From contig VXAI01000049.1 in assembly GCA_013399305.1 (NCBI GenBank), positions 1,113,835 to 1,177,834 of the forward strand: 64,000 bases of DNA, in the 5' to 3' direction. Source of the DNA: Rostratula benghalensis. Lineage: Eukaryota > Chordata > Aves > Charadriiformes > Rostratulidae. Under the pieces are notes generated by a model, which was not told the origin of the DNA, ran no database searches, and worked only from the letters and a program-made list of their open reading frames with translations. Shown in pieces: positions 52,501 through 61,990 of the stretch; position 1 is the first letter of the stretch, and the number at the start of each line of letters is the position of its first letter. Position numbers and translations under genes: made by a program.

Positions 52501-53716
52501 TGATCAAAACCTAGACTTTTTGCTAAAAACTTCATATTTAAAGTCAAATCACAGCAACACCTGGTTAAAGGGTAGTAAATAAAACAAGGGTTCGATATCA
52601 ACTCCAGCCATCAGAGCATCTAATCACCTTAGCAGATGAATGGATTAATTGAACACCGCATAAACCACTGAACGTTTTTTTCTGTTAATCATTCGCTGAT
52701 TCACCTGGAGGGTAGGATAAGTGGTGGATTAACCTAAACTTAATTTGTTCATTCCTAGGCCCCATACTCGGAAAGAGCCTTTACTGTATTCACTCGGCGA
52801 TTCACTCGCTGCCTGCACTGACTGACACCGTGTCCTTTCAAAGGGCTGACAGCTTTTCAGAATTCACCAAAATATCATAAATAATATCTATTATATAGAC
52901 ATGGATCCGCTGGAGGTGTTAACACCTCTAGTTATTTTGTCACAGTAAACTCACCTTATAGTTTGCCCTTTGATGTTGGACTTCTCAAAACTAACAAGAA
53001 CTACGTTCAGTAGCCAAAGTTTGGGAATTGGGGTTTGCAAAGTCTGTCTGGTGATGTATTGTCTCAGCTACAAGAGAAAGTACAATGTCGGGGGGTGTGA
53101 CGGTAGTTTCCATGAAGCTGTTGAGCAGTGCCACAGCTGGCCACCTTAGCTCGTTTTACAGAACACTGACAGCATTACTCTTTGCTATAGTAGCCAAAGC
53201 AAATAAATATCGGTCGTGCTGTGAAAAGTGGGGGTTTAAAGTCACTCCAGTGAGTTCCAGAAGGTACACCAGCAGAGTTCCGTGGAATACATGCGCTGCC
53301 AAGGGTAAAGTCCTGGGGGTTTTGATCACAGGAGCTGTGTGTAACGCACTGGATGTGCGGGCAGTCCCACAGCCTGTCTGAGCTCCGAGGGGAAGCGGGT
53401 TTCCTAACTGGCATCCCCGAGAGAATTCATGAGTGTCATGGGTAAACAAAGGATTCGAGTGACATCACTGCCTCTCATCTGACAAATACTTTCAGTTAGC
53501 ATTTTTAGGAGATTTGCCTTCGTTGCCAAAGACCAGTCAATAAATAAAACCACGTTATGGTGTATCGTTCAGATCATAATTAACTGCTCTGGAGACTCTA
53601 AGCACGTATGACAAGTTAACCCCTCTGTGCTTTTGCTAGAAATTTCGGTTGATCACTTATTTTATGAAAAAGTAATCCGTGGCTGAACCTTTTGTCTTGC
53701 AAGTTATAAATTAAAA
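52501..53716. other. Noncoding sequence with enhancer-like composition and a palindrome
   Basis: Non-repetitive sequence. At about 52540-52930 it carries several TAAT-type cores (ggattaattgaac, ctgttaatcattcg, ggattaacctaaac) and the 16-bp palindrome described separately. Further right, 53280-53400 has a few clustered CpGs. No exon is recognised. The 98-codon plus-strand frame at 53085-53381 and its minus-strand counterpart share the same DNA and have no family resemblance. Confidence 0.5.
52913..52928. promoter_or_regulatory. Perfect 16-bp palindrome (paired T-box-like half-sites)
   Basis: gaggtgttaacacctc reads identically on both strands. Each arm contains AGGTGT, the core of the T-box half-site (AGGTGTGA), in converging orientation, and the centre is GTTAAC. 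Factor binding is inference. The left 14 bases also occur in the CR1 fragment at 22137-22150, so a relic of a CR1 copy is a possible alternative. Confidence 0.3.
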
Positions 53717-54268
53717 TCAGTGGACCCTGTTAAGTGCAGCTTCACAAATTAATATGAAATATAGTGCTTTTTCATAAGGTTTGAGAACCAGATTTAAAAG
53801 CATATTGGTGTTTGTGCACAGCAGGCAATAATGATCCATTATCCTGCAAGCAGAGGAGCTAGCAGCAACACATAAATAAGAAGCAATTGGACCATCTGCT
53901 TTGATTTCTGGAGCATCCCCAGAGGATGTGAGCGGGAGCTGACACTTCTCTCCATCTGCCCTTACATTATCAATTACAGTTAAATTATGCTGCATGCTAC
54001 AAGGCTGGCAGATATGGATTGTAGATTGTGGCACCTGAAAAATATAGAAGAAAATACATATGTTGCAAGCCAGCTGTTTATTTACAAGTTCTTGACATTT
54101 TTCCTCACTTGCTTTGGTGCCTTTTTCTAAAGCTTCTGATAGACATCTCTGCTTAGTGTGACATAGAGAAGAAATTAGGTGTAGCAGGGTAGCACTGGGC
54201 ATAGAATACTCCAGTTCCCTGTTCTGTGGTTGAATCCTGAATGGGGCACGAAGCATCAGGTGGGGCAA
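53717..54268 (-). other. Unrecognised open frame beside a CpG-rich patch
   Basis: A minus-strand frame of 183 codons. Its upstream end is a TTG (plus CAA at 54266-54268). The first ATG, at 54254-54256, gives 179 residues. The translation has several cysteines (for example in the QLACNICIFF and LLCTNTNMLL parts) but no pattern I recognise, and no convincing signal peptide or domain. The ATG context is not a strong Kozak match. It lies about 210 bp downstream, in its own direction of reading, of the CpG-island-like patch at 54471-54780, so a transcript starting there could cross it. It may be part of a noncoding transcript or a chance frame. Confidence 0.12.
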
Positions 54269-54274
54269 ATTTTA

Positions 54275-54297
54275 AATAAAAAAAAGAAAAAAAAAAT
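54275..54297. repeat. A-rich low-complexity run
   Basis: Two A blocks separated by a G (aaataaaaaaaagaaaaaaaaaa), directly upstream, in the minus sense, of the open frame ending at 54268. It is simple sequence. Confidence 0.8.
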
Positions 54298-54470
54298 TGT
54301 GAGTAGATTTGGGTCAGCTGCTCTAGCCGGTGTTTACAAAGCACGTTAGAGCAGGAGGGACAACACACCCCGTACATTTTCTTGTAGCTTAGAAATCACG
54401 TGTAAAACTGTAACTTTTATGAAATGTTAAGTGTTTATGAAAGCCCTGGGAGCGGTAGAAGCTGGAACTG

Positions 54471-54780
54471 AGGGCCACGGTTGCCGCGCGCTGCGAGCGA
54501 GCGCTCCCTGGAAGCCTCTTACCGCAGCCCGTAGGAATGCTGCTCCCTTTCGACTGGGGGTCATTTGGCTGTAAGTTCATTCAATTTTCGACCTGTTTGA
54601 TGGATGGTTGCCAGTCGTGCTGAATTGCGTTTTGGTTTGGCGCTGTGGTGTTGTGGCCATTGAGGCTGACACATGAACACCACTTTAACAACTTTCCTCC
54701 TGCCCCGGCTGCGATTGGGAGCCCGGCGCATTCATCACTCGCGCTGGGCGGTTAACCCGGGGATGCTGCAAGGCAAAACA
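54471..54780. promoter_or_regulatory. CpG-island-like patch
   Basis: By hand count 54481-54780 has about 57% GC and 21 CpGs in 300 bases. That is an observed/expected ratio of about 0.87 if C and G are equally frequent, and meets the usual island thresholds (over 200 bp, over 50% GC, ratio over 0.6). CpGs peak at 54483-54531 (gccgcgcgctgcgagcgagc) and 54705-54760. Everything around it is AT-rich and CpG-poor. In vertebrates such islands usually mark promoters or regulatory DNA kept unmethylated in the germ line. No recognised first exon lies beside it. A 179-codon ATG frame reads away from it on the minus strand, and a 95-codon frame starts inside it on the plus strand. A noncoding-RNA promoter, a distal first exon or an orphan island are all possible. 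Confidence 0.5.
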
Positions 54781-56364
54781 CACACCAGACTCCCAACACT
54801 GGCCCTTCCTCCTAGCTTTCTACCACTACTGCCTGCGTTTTCAGTGTCATTAGCTCTCTCATTAAACAAAGCCTTTAGCAAGTGCTACAAAATAATAAAA
54901 TTGATTACGTGGGTTTTAATAGCCTCTCGCCGATGCTGGCTGATGGGTGCAGGCTGTTAGAATACTGCACAGGACAGAGCTCAACGGGAGTGGGGGTGGG
55001 AAATGTCTCTGAAAAGATCAGAAAGATGAGCTTGGACACAAAGCAGCATATAGACATGCAGCAAAGAGGAGCTGAAAAAGGAGAATTTATCTGCATTATG
55101 ACTACCTGTTAAAATAAGCAATTTCAAGGTGCTTTCTCTGCCTTGGGATTCCAGCAGAGGACTGTGATGGGTGAGCTCTGGGAGTTACGGAAAGGAAAGA
55201 TGAGCTGTCTTCCTGAATATGGGTTGTATTCTCAGATTCTTACAATTGCATGTTTTACTTGTTTTGCCTTTGCTTATTGGGAGCGTTTGACGGGAGCAGC
55301 AGTGCTGCCTGAGGAGTGCTATCTGTCTCCTGGATCTTACTCTATGGGCCTTTCTGGAGGCCACTCCACCACCTCTGAAGCAAAGGGGATTTGTTACTTT
55401 CACTCTACAAAACAAAGTATTTTGCTCCTCAAGTCCTCTCCTTTCCTTTTGCCCTTGCTTCTTGCAGTTTGTGTGGGTTTGTACCTGCCTCGCTATCCTA
55501 TGGCTTCTCCCTGAATTTGCTTTTTGAGGGTTCTGTTGACAAGCCCAATTTTCCAGGGGGGAAAATAGGATTCTTACTGGCTTCACAACTGTTCCTCTCC
55601 CTACGTGTTAAAAATGATAATATTACTCTCTCTTGCAAAGTGATTTATCATGTGAGGGATAGGAGAATTGTCCTTGGATAATGAAAGACAGAACCCTACT
55701 CGGGATCCCAAGATACCAGCAAAGTGGCCTGATTTCCTCACTGAAGTGGAATTTATCAATATGTTTGTAACAGGATACATTGGTATCTGTCTTGAGCCTG
55801 CCTGCTCTAGCAGTGTTGTTGTCCTTGGCATGGACATGTAGGAAATTCTCTCATTATCAGCCCACTGTTACTGAATATGCCCTTGGAGAGGCCAGACCTT
55901 CCCTCCACTATCAGTCACAAAGCCCAGGCTAGAGCAGCAGACTCTGGGTCCGTTAGCGTAGTTGTTGGTGAGAGCTTTAAAATCCCTGGGAAATGAGACT
56001 CACCCCATCTCCAGGACTTTATTCCCTGTGTTTGATGCTTGACTTGATGCTGACCTGAGAGTTCCTGTGTTTGCCCACAGCTGGCTACTCGTTCATGCAG
56101 GCCTAGGCAGGAGCCTAAATTGTGCTGTTTGTGAGGGACTGAGATACTTGGATGTGAGGCTGTTAAAGAGAACGTGTGCTTTGAAAACATCGACCTGCAC
56201 GACTTGTCCAAACCATCTCAAGTGATTGTGATGGAAAAGTTTTGCTTTTAAATGCAAATGTCTTAAAATGAATTGAAATTGTCTCAGATCCCAGCTCCCA
56301 GCTTTACACTATTATTGCTTTGTTGCTATGAAAGCTCAGTATTTATTTTCTTCCCGCTCTGGAA

Positions 56365-56388
56365 GGGTGGAGGGGGGCAGGGAGAGGG
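56365..56388 (+). other. G-rich run, G-quadruplex candidate
   Basis: G runs at 56365-56367, 56372-56377, 56380-56382 and 56386-56388 are separated by 4, 2 and 3 bases, fitting the G3+N1-7 pattern on the plus strand. Folding is inference. Confidence 0.5.
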
Positions 56389-57096
56389 AAGGAGGAAATC
56401 AGAAGAGCTCTGTCGTGCTATATACTTTCTGAATTCTATAACTAACCAGTATCTCGCAGCATTTTCGTAGCAGACTGTCTTAAATATATTGGATTTTTCC
56501 AGTGGAGCAGTGATGAGAGTAAGAAACCTTTAAAACAGAGCTGCCAAAAAGCCTCAAGTAAATTGAACACATTTCACATTCTGGATATAGCTCATAATAA
56601 GCCATCAATAAGAATATCTGTGAAACCATTAAGAAAATTTTTACTTTCTTAGTCATCACTTGAAAACAAGATCTTTTTTTCTACTGGCTCTGTGAAGAAG
56701 GCTTTCAATTTGCATGCTTATGTGCAGCAGATAACTATGTGAAAATCATTAGTTTTCTAGTTTACATATGTGGTCCATAAAATGAGAGTTATTAGCTCAG
56801 TGGGTAATTATTTCCAAGAAATTATTATAATAGCTTGGAACAGGGATTTGCATTACTACAGTAAAATAACTAAGTTGCGTCTATTATATTTCATTTTTCA
56901 GCAGCAACATTTGTGTGTTTTGAAAGATTGTCCCTCCAAAATTGTATGTCTTTTGGATGGGGAGGGGCAATAAATGAATCTGCATATTGTTTACACTTGT
57001 GCTATAAAGAAGAATGCCCGTTATGGATCCGTTACGTAGCAAAAAAACCTCACTGAAGACAAAAGAATGAATTTCCCAGTTTTTTTAAGAGCTTTT

Positions 57097-57152
57097 CATA
57101 AGATGCTTGGTAGTAGATGTTTAAAGCATAAGATGCTTAAAGTAGATGTTTT
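57097..57152. repeat. Imperfect ~30-bp tandem duplication (x2)
   Basis: 'cataagatgctt' followed a few bases later by 'agtagatgttt' occurs at 57097-57122 and again at 57127-57151, with a small indel between copies. This is a minor local duplication. Confidence 0.85.
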
Positions 57153-59189
57153 GTCTAAGTAAGCAGTTAGAAGCTGTTTTGGTAACTGTGCAAGGTAGAT
57201 TCTGTCCCTCTCTGTCTGAGCCCAGAATGGAGGTTCAAATGCTGGGAATATTGTATAATGTCTCTGTCTACACTATAAATAGAAGTAAGAAGAAAGTCCC
57301 TAAAAAACTTCAAAACTGCCTTGATATAAAGCTCAGTAAAATATAAAGCTTTCAAGACAAAAGCTCTCCCAGCCCTTTTCACGCTGCTCACCCTCAGTGA
57401 CAGGGAATCTCCTAAATCCAAGTGCTCTACGTTCACTTCTGGCACCCGGCTTGAGATCTGTGAGCTCCGTAATCAAGTCCCTGCTTTTCCCCACAGCTGG
57501 CTCCTGGCAAAACCCAGCACTGAAGCACCAGGCAAACAGGCAGGGGAATGGATATAACTCCTTAAAAGTGGAACTTAAAAGTGTCCAAACTGGCAAATAT
57601 CAATAGGAAAATATTCCAGGGTTGATTACAATTAAATAATTTGATTTCTGACAACCTGGGGACCTGTCTGGCTAGCAAAGAGCGGGCCAGGCTCCCCCTG
57701 GAGACCAGACCCCTTGGCAGACCACCTGAATGGGATGTCTGAGTCCTTGGGTCTGGTGGGGGGTACCAGCCACAGGAGTTGGAGTTGGAGCTTTTAGGTT
57801 ATGGGGCTTCCCACATTCATGGAGTGCTTGTAGGGTCATGGGTTACTATAAACCTGGCAGAGCGCTGTAAATCCCTCTCCCAGGCAACTCTGACATGTTT
57901 TTGGTTTTAGATGGAATGTTACAAAATGTCAACATCTCACAGGCTCCATAAAATGGAAATAACTTTGTCCACCTATTTTATTTTTTTTCACATAAGCAGA
58001 AATTAATTCAAAGAGTGCACGTGTCTCCAATAGCTTTTGATACAATAAATGACAGAAATGGAAGCTGTGGGCAGTTCTGAACTGTATGCAGCCATTTAAA
58101 GATGCTAATAAATCATTTTATTTTAGTTCAACAAGTGTCCAGTTTTCAGGGAAAGAGTGGAACTGAAAGGTATAGTTTCTAGACCTGTGCTAACTACATT
58201 AATAGTGCCTTTTGTATTTCAATTGCTTTGAATTCTGAATTCTCTCTTGTCAATATCCTATCTTTTTAAAAGCCTACTGATTAAGTAAATAATTTTATAG
58301 CATGTGAAAGTCCTTGTATTTAATTTGATGGGATGGGAAGCTGCATCTCCCCCTTAAAGTCTAATTAACATGGAGACTATCTTCTCTGCTAAGTTCATAA
58401 GCTGTTCGCAGACAGTTGGGATGTAGCAACTTTGCAAGACACTGTTTAAAGATCTCTGACATCTGAGAAAGCCACAAAATCCAATAATCCTACTTTCAGA
58501 ACTCCAGGGTGTCCTCTGAGATCAATCTCATATCTAAACATCACATAAAGGGAGCGCATTGTGCTATAGACTGGTTTCTATTGAACACAAAGTAAGAAGC
58601 AGCATTAGACATTCTTGAAGAAGAGCTTTTATCGGGGGAGTAGAAAAGGTTGTCAAATTCTGAAAATTGTGCCGGTGATTAAAGCAGTACTATGAAAGTT
58701 GTTCCTTTTCTAACAAAGGTCAGCCTCTTGTCCATCGAGGTCTCTTGAGAGCATCCAGCGAAGTATTTATTGGGAATAAAGTTGAGCAGCTTTCATGTGT
58801 GCCTGTGTGTGTGAACAGAGCTGGCACCGTGCTGGCACCGTCACACACCCTTTCGAGTCGTCTTGGGTTCTGGTTTTGGTTGTGCTTTTGGTCCACGCAC
58901 GTCTATATAAAATTTCAAGGTAGTTCTAAATGCGGTGAAACCGTCTGAGAAAAGGGTTATGTGGGATTCAGAATGAATTTGAGTTCTCCTCACCCCTGTG
59001 TCGTGCTGTATTTTCATCTGTACTCATGGCGCTGAAAACCTCCCGCCTGCCACGTTGATATTTCACAGTGTATTTTTCATAGCGTTAGAAGTGGATCTAA
59101 GCATTAAAAGATCTTTATACCCGCTCTGCAACAAAAACATGACTAAAAAGGAGCTGGTGCTGTAAGTTTAAATTGGGCTGTTTGACCCA

Positions 59190-59360
59190 ATAGACCGGCC
59201 CTGGTGTGGAGTTGTTCCAGAATACCTCGGGGGAACGCGCTCCAGGAGCGTGTTTTACGTTGCTCCCGACAAGAAAAACTCTCACGCTGTCGCTGACAGG
59301 GAAATGGGGGATGGAACATTTGAACCCGTGCCCCTGCGTACCTGTTCGCCTGCAAACGCA
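59190..59360. promoter_or_regulatory. Short CpG cluster
   Basis: About 13 CpGs in roughly 170 bases by hand count (for example ggaacgcgctccaggagcg), well above the surrounding density. It is shorter than a formal island and has no recognised gene beside it. It could be regulatory DNA or a GC peak only. Confidence 0.25.
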
Positions 59361-59470
59361 AATTAAATATTCTTAATTTGTTGAGAATTTTACTGACTGG
59401 CACGTGAATGTTCAATGAAAGTTCAGTCTAGTTTTATTCTGCTTTTGAGTGGTACCAAAATCAGTTGAAT

Positions 59471-59520
59471 GGGTTGGGTTGGGTTGGGTTTGGTTTGTTT
59501 GGTTGTGGGGTTTTTTTTAA
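59471..59520 (+). repeat. (GGGTT)4 and degenerate G/T tract
   Basis: Four exact GGGTT units at 59471-59490 are followed by degenerate GGTTT/GTTT sequence and a T8 run. The four G3 runs with two-base loops are a canonical G-quadruplex pattern. The unit resembles but does not match the vertebrate telomere unit TTAGGG. Confidence 0.9.
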
Positions 59521-61328
59521 TATGCATTCACTGCATAAAACATGAGAAAACTAAACCGTGTAGTTGATAGAGAGCTAACAAAGGATTTTGAGAGAGGTTT
59601 TGCCTCTTGGCCTTTCAGATAGACTGACAATGTCTAATACAAAGCTCTGTGTTCTTACATGAGGGGGATCCAGATGCAGCCACAGCCTGAGCAGGAGCAT
59701 TCCCGTGCCTGTCTGACCAAACTGTACCTGTTCACAGAAACCAATATTTCTGTGCTCATTAATAATGGCTGGAGCAGAATTCAGATGCCACACTACTGCA
59801 GCCACCTTGCTGGGACTGTTAAACCAGCGGCTCTCAAATACCCAAGAGTGAATGGAGTCTTAAATCTTAACTTCTGGGTTTCTAATATTTACTACTGAGA
59901 AATAAGAGGAGGTTGTCTGGAAAACTACATTTGAGCATTTGGATTTCACATTTGGAACGTCCCCATGTTGGACTCCTCCCTCATTTCTAGTGCCTGTCTG
60001 TACGCACTGAGAAATATCAGCGTTGAGAGAGAGACAACATTTATGAGCAAAAGGAAAGCAGTAGTAATAGATGCAGTAAATTAAGCAGAAATATTTTGTG
60101 TAGAGCTAAGAATGGGCAGCGTTGTGTACTGACTGTGCCAGACCTCAAAAAATACTTGTTTAACTTTTCCTCTGGGAAATGTAACAAGTTGATGTAAATA
60201 ATGAATATGGAATAATCAGAGTAAATAAGATTTCTTTTCTTTAACTGGTAGTCAGTCGCTGATAGCAGTTTCTTACACCAGTGTAATTCTGCTAGAATAC
60301 AGACAAGGGGACATGAGTGTACCCTGCATTAAAACCCATCCCAAAACAGATTTGGTAACACAAAACTTCTCATCAGCTGCTCCAAGTAGGAGTTTGTCTC
60401 CAGTATCACACCTAGATGTCTGCTCTGGATTTCCTACAACTGCTAAAAAATTTAGGCAGAACAGATTTCATCACTGTGAAGATGGTTCCCAAAGCACTAT
60501 TAATTTGCTCAGGACATTCTGAAGCCTGTATTTCATTTTAATACCTTTAATTATTGCAATTTACACATCATTATGTACCTGCACAAACCTGGTGCTGGAG
60601 CTTGGAGTTCTGTAATGCACATACAATATTTGTGCTGTTGCCTGAGAACATTGGCTAAGAAATACAGCTACAGGTAGCGTGGGTATGGGGGGCGTTTTGT
60701 GGTGTCTGTGTTAGAAAAGCTAACTGTGACATCCCTTTTTGCTTGCAGAGTCGTCAATAGAATCATGTTTCAAGACATTTTAAAATTCTCTTTTAATTCA
60801 TTGTAATGGCTCCCATGTATATTGCATTTTCTACTTTATTCTTTGGCTTGAGTCAATACGTATCCAATGTAAGTGCAGTTCATTTATAAATAAATTGATA
60901 TTCTGTCCCTCATTACCTATATTTCTAATGCATTCTGATACATTAGTAAATAGACTTGTCTGATTAATCATTAACACATGAAAAGAATTAGCTGTCTACT
61001 GCCAAATGGAACTATTGACAATGATAATAAGAGCGGCTACTGTATCATCTGGAAGCTGGTGTTTTACAGGAAGGCTGAAAATGGGTGGTATTCCATTTTT
61101 AAACTGAATCTGAATGACAGAAGTCATCTGTCTGTGCAAAAGAAAAATAATAATTTCTCTATATGCCTTCATGTATTTCCACCACTAAAAAACAATAATG
61201 CCTTTGTACCAAGGGTATTGATTGGGCTGCTTTCATGCCATCTTCAGTTTGTTATTCAGGCTGAGGCAAAAAAGATAAAATGTATTTTCCTTCAAAGCAA
61301 CGTGGGTAAGTTTCTAGGATAATTATGC

Positions 61329-61361
61329 AGAAGAAAAAAAAAAAAAAGAAAAGCAAAAAAT
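61329..61361. repeat. A-rich low-complexity run
   Basis: A run of about 15 A interrupted by G, then further short A blocks. It is simple sequence, about 125 bp left of the CR1 terminus. Confidence 0.8.
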
Positions 61362-61486
61362 ACCCTGGATATTGTGTCATCTTGCTACCATAATTCAGCT
61401 TAGTACATCCTGAAGGGTCACCTTCCTGGCGTTTGAAAGTGGTCAGGTGATTTTTTGTTTCCTTTTTGTTTGTACCATTTATAAAA

Positions 61487-61990
61487 TCACAGAATCACAG
61501 AATGGTCCCATCCGGAAGGGACCTCTAGGGCCATCTTGTCCCACCTCCCCTCAGTCAGCAGGGACACCCCCAACCAGAGCAGGTTGCCCAGGGCCTCCTC
61601 CAGCCTCCCCTTGAAGATCTCCAGGGAAGGGGCCTCAACCACCTCCCTGGGCAACCTCTTCCAGTCTTCCAACACCCTCAGAGTAAAGAACCTCTTCCTA
61701 ATATCCAACCTAAATCTGCTCTTCTCCAGCTTGAAGCCATTGCCCCTCATCCTGTCCCTGCAGGCCTTTGTCAACAGACCCTCCCCAGCCTTCCTGTAGC
61801 CCCTTCAGGTACTGGGAGGCTGCTCTGAGGTCTCCCCAGAGCCTCCTCTGCTCCAGGCTGAACAACCCCAGCTCCCTCAGCCTGTCCTCGGAGCCAAGGT
61901 GCTCCAACCCCCTGATCATCCTCACAGCCCTCCTCTGGAACCACTCCACAGGTCCATGTTCTTCCTCTACTGAGGGCTCCACTCCATTTG
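61487..61990 (-). mobile_element. CR1 LINE 3' fragment with broken ORF2 C-terminus, minus strand
   Basis: The longest CR1 copy here, about 500 bp. Its plus strand opens with the reversed tail 'tcacagaatcacagaatgg', then 'ggaagggacctctaggg', 'accacctccctgggcaac', 'tcctaatatccaacctaa', 'gccattgcccctcatcc' and 'caggctgaacaaccccag'. On the minus strand the end of the CR1 ORF2 polymerase is readable in two frames. 'LRELGLFSLEQRRLWGDL' lies in a frame spanning 61994-61710, and 'LPREVVEAPSLEIFKGRL' in another spanning 61774-61487, so a frameshift lies near 61710-61774. The 5' end is truncated. Sequence quality suggests a relatively young but immobile copy. Confidence 0.95.

Larger units (their letters stand above)
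54781..61486. other. Unique noncoding sequence
   Basis: No exon, RNA gene or clear transposon is recognised. It includes a purine/G-rich run at 56365-56388, a roughly 30-bp tandem duplication at 57097-57152, an AT-rich conserved-element-like interval at about 58000-58400, an 11-bp tandem (ctggcaccgtg x2) at 58821-58842, a short CpG cluster at 59190-59360, the (GGGTT)n tract at 59471, and an A-rich run near 61330-61360. The 123- and 133-codon frames overlapping at 55143-55586 on opposite strands are not recognised. Confidence 0.6.

Noticed and set aside
57566..57625. Words cttaaaagtgtccaa and ggcaaat resembling the CR1 copy at 15871
   Set aside because: Similarity is limited to about 25 bases with mismatches, and no CR1 tail is present. 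It may be a relic but is not supportable.
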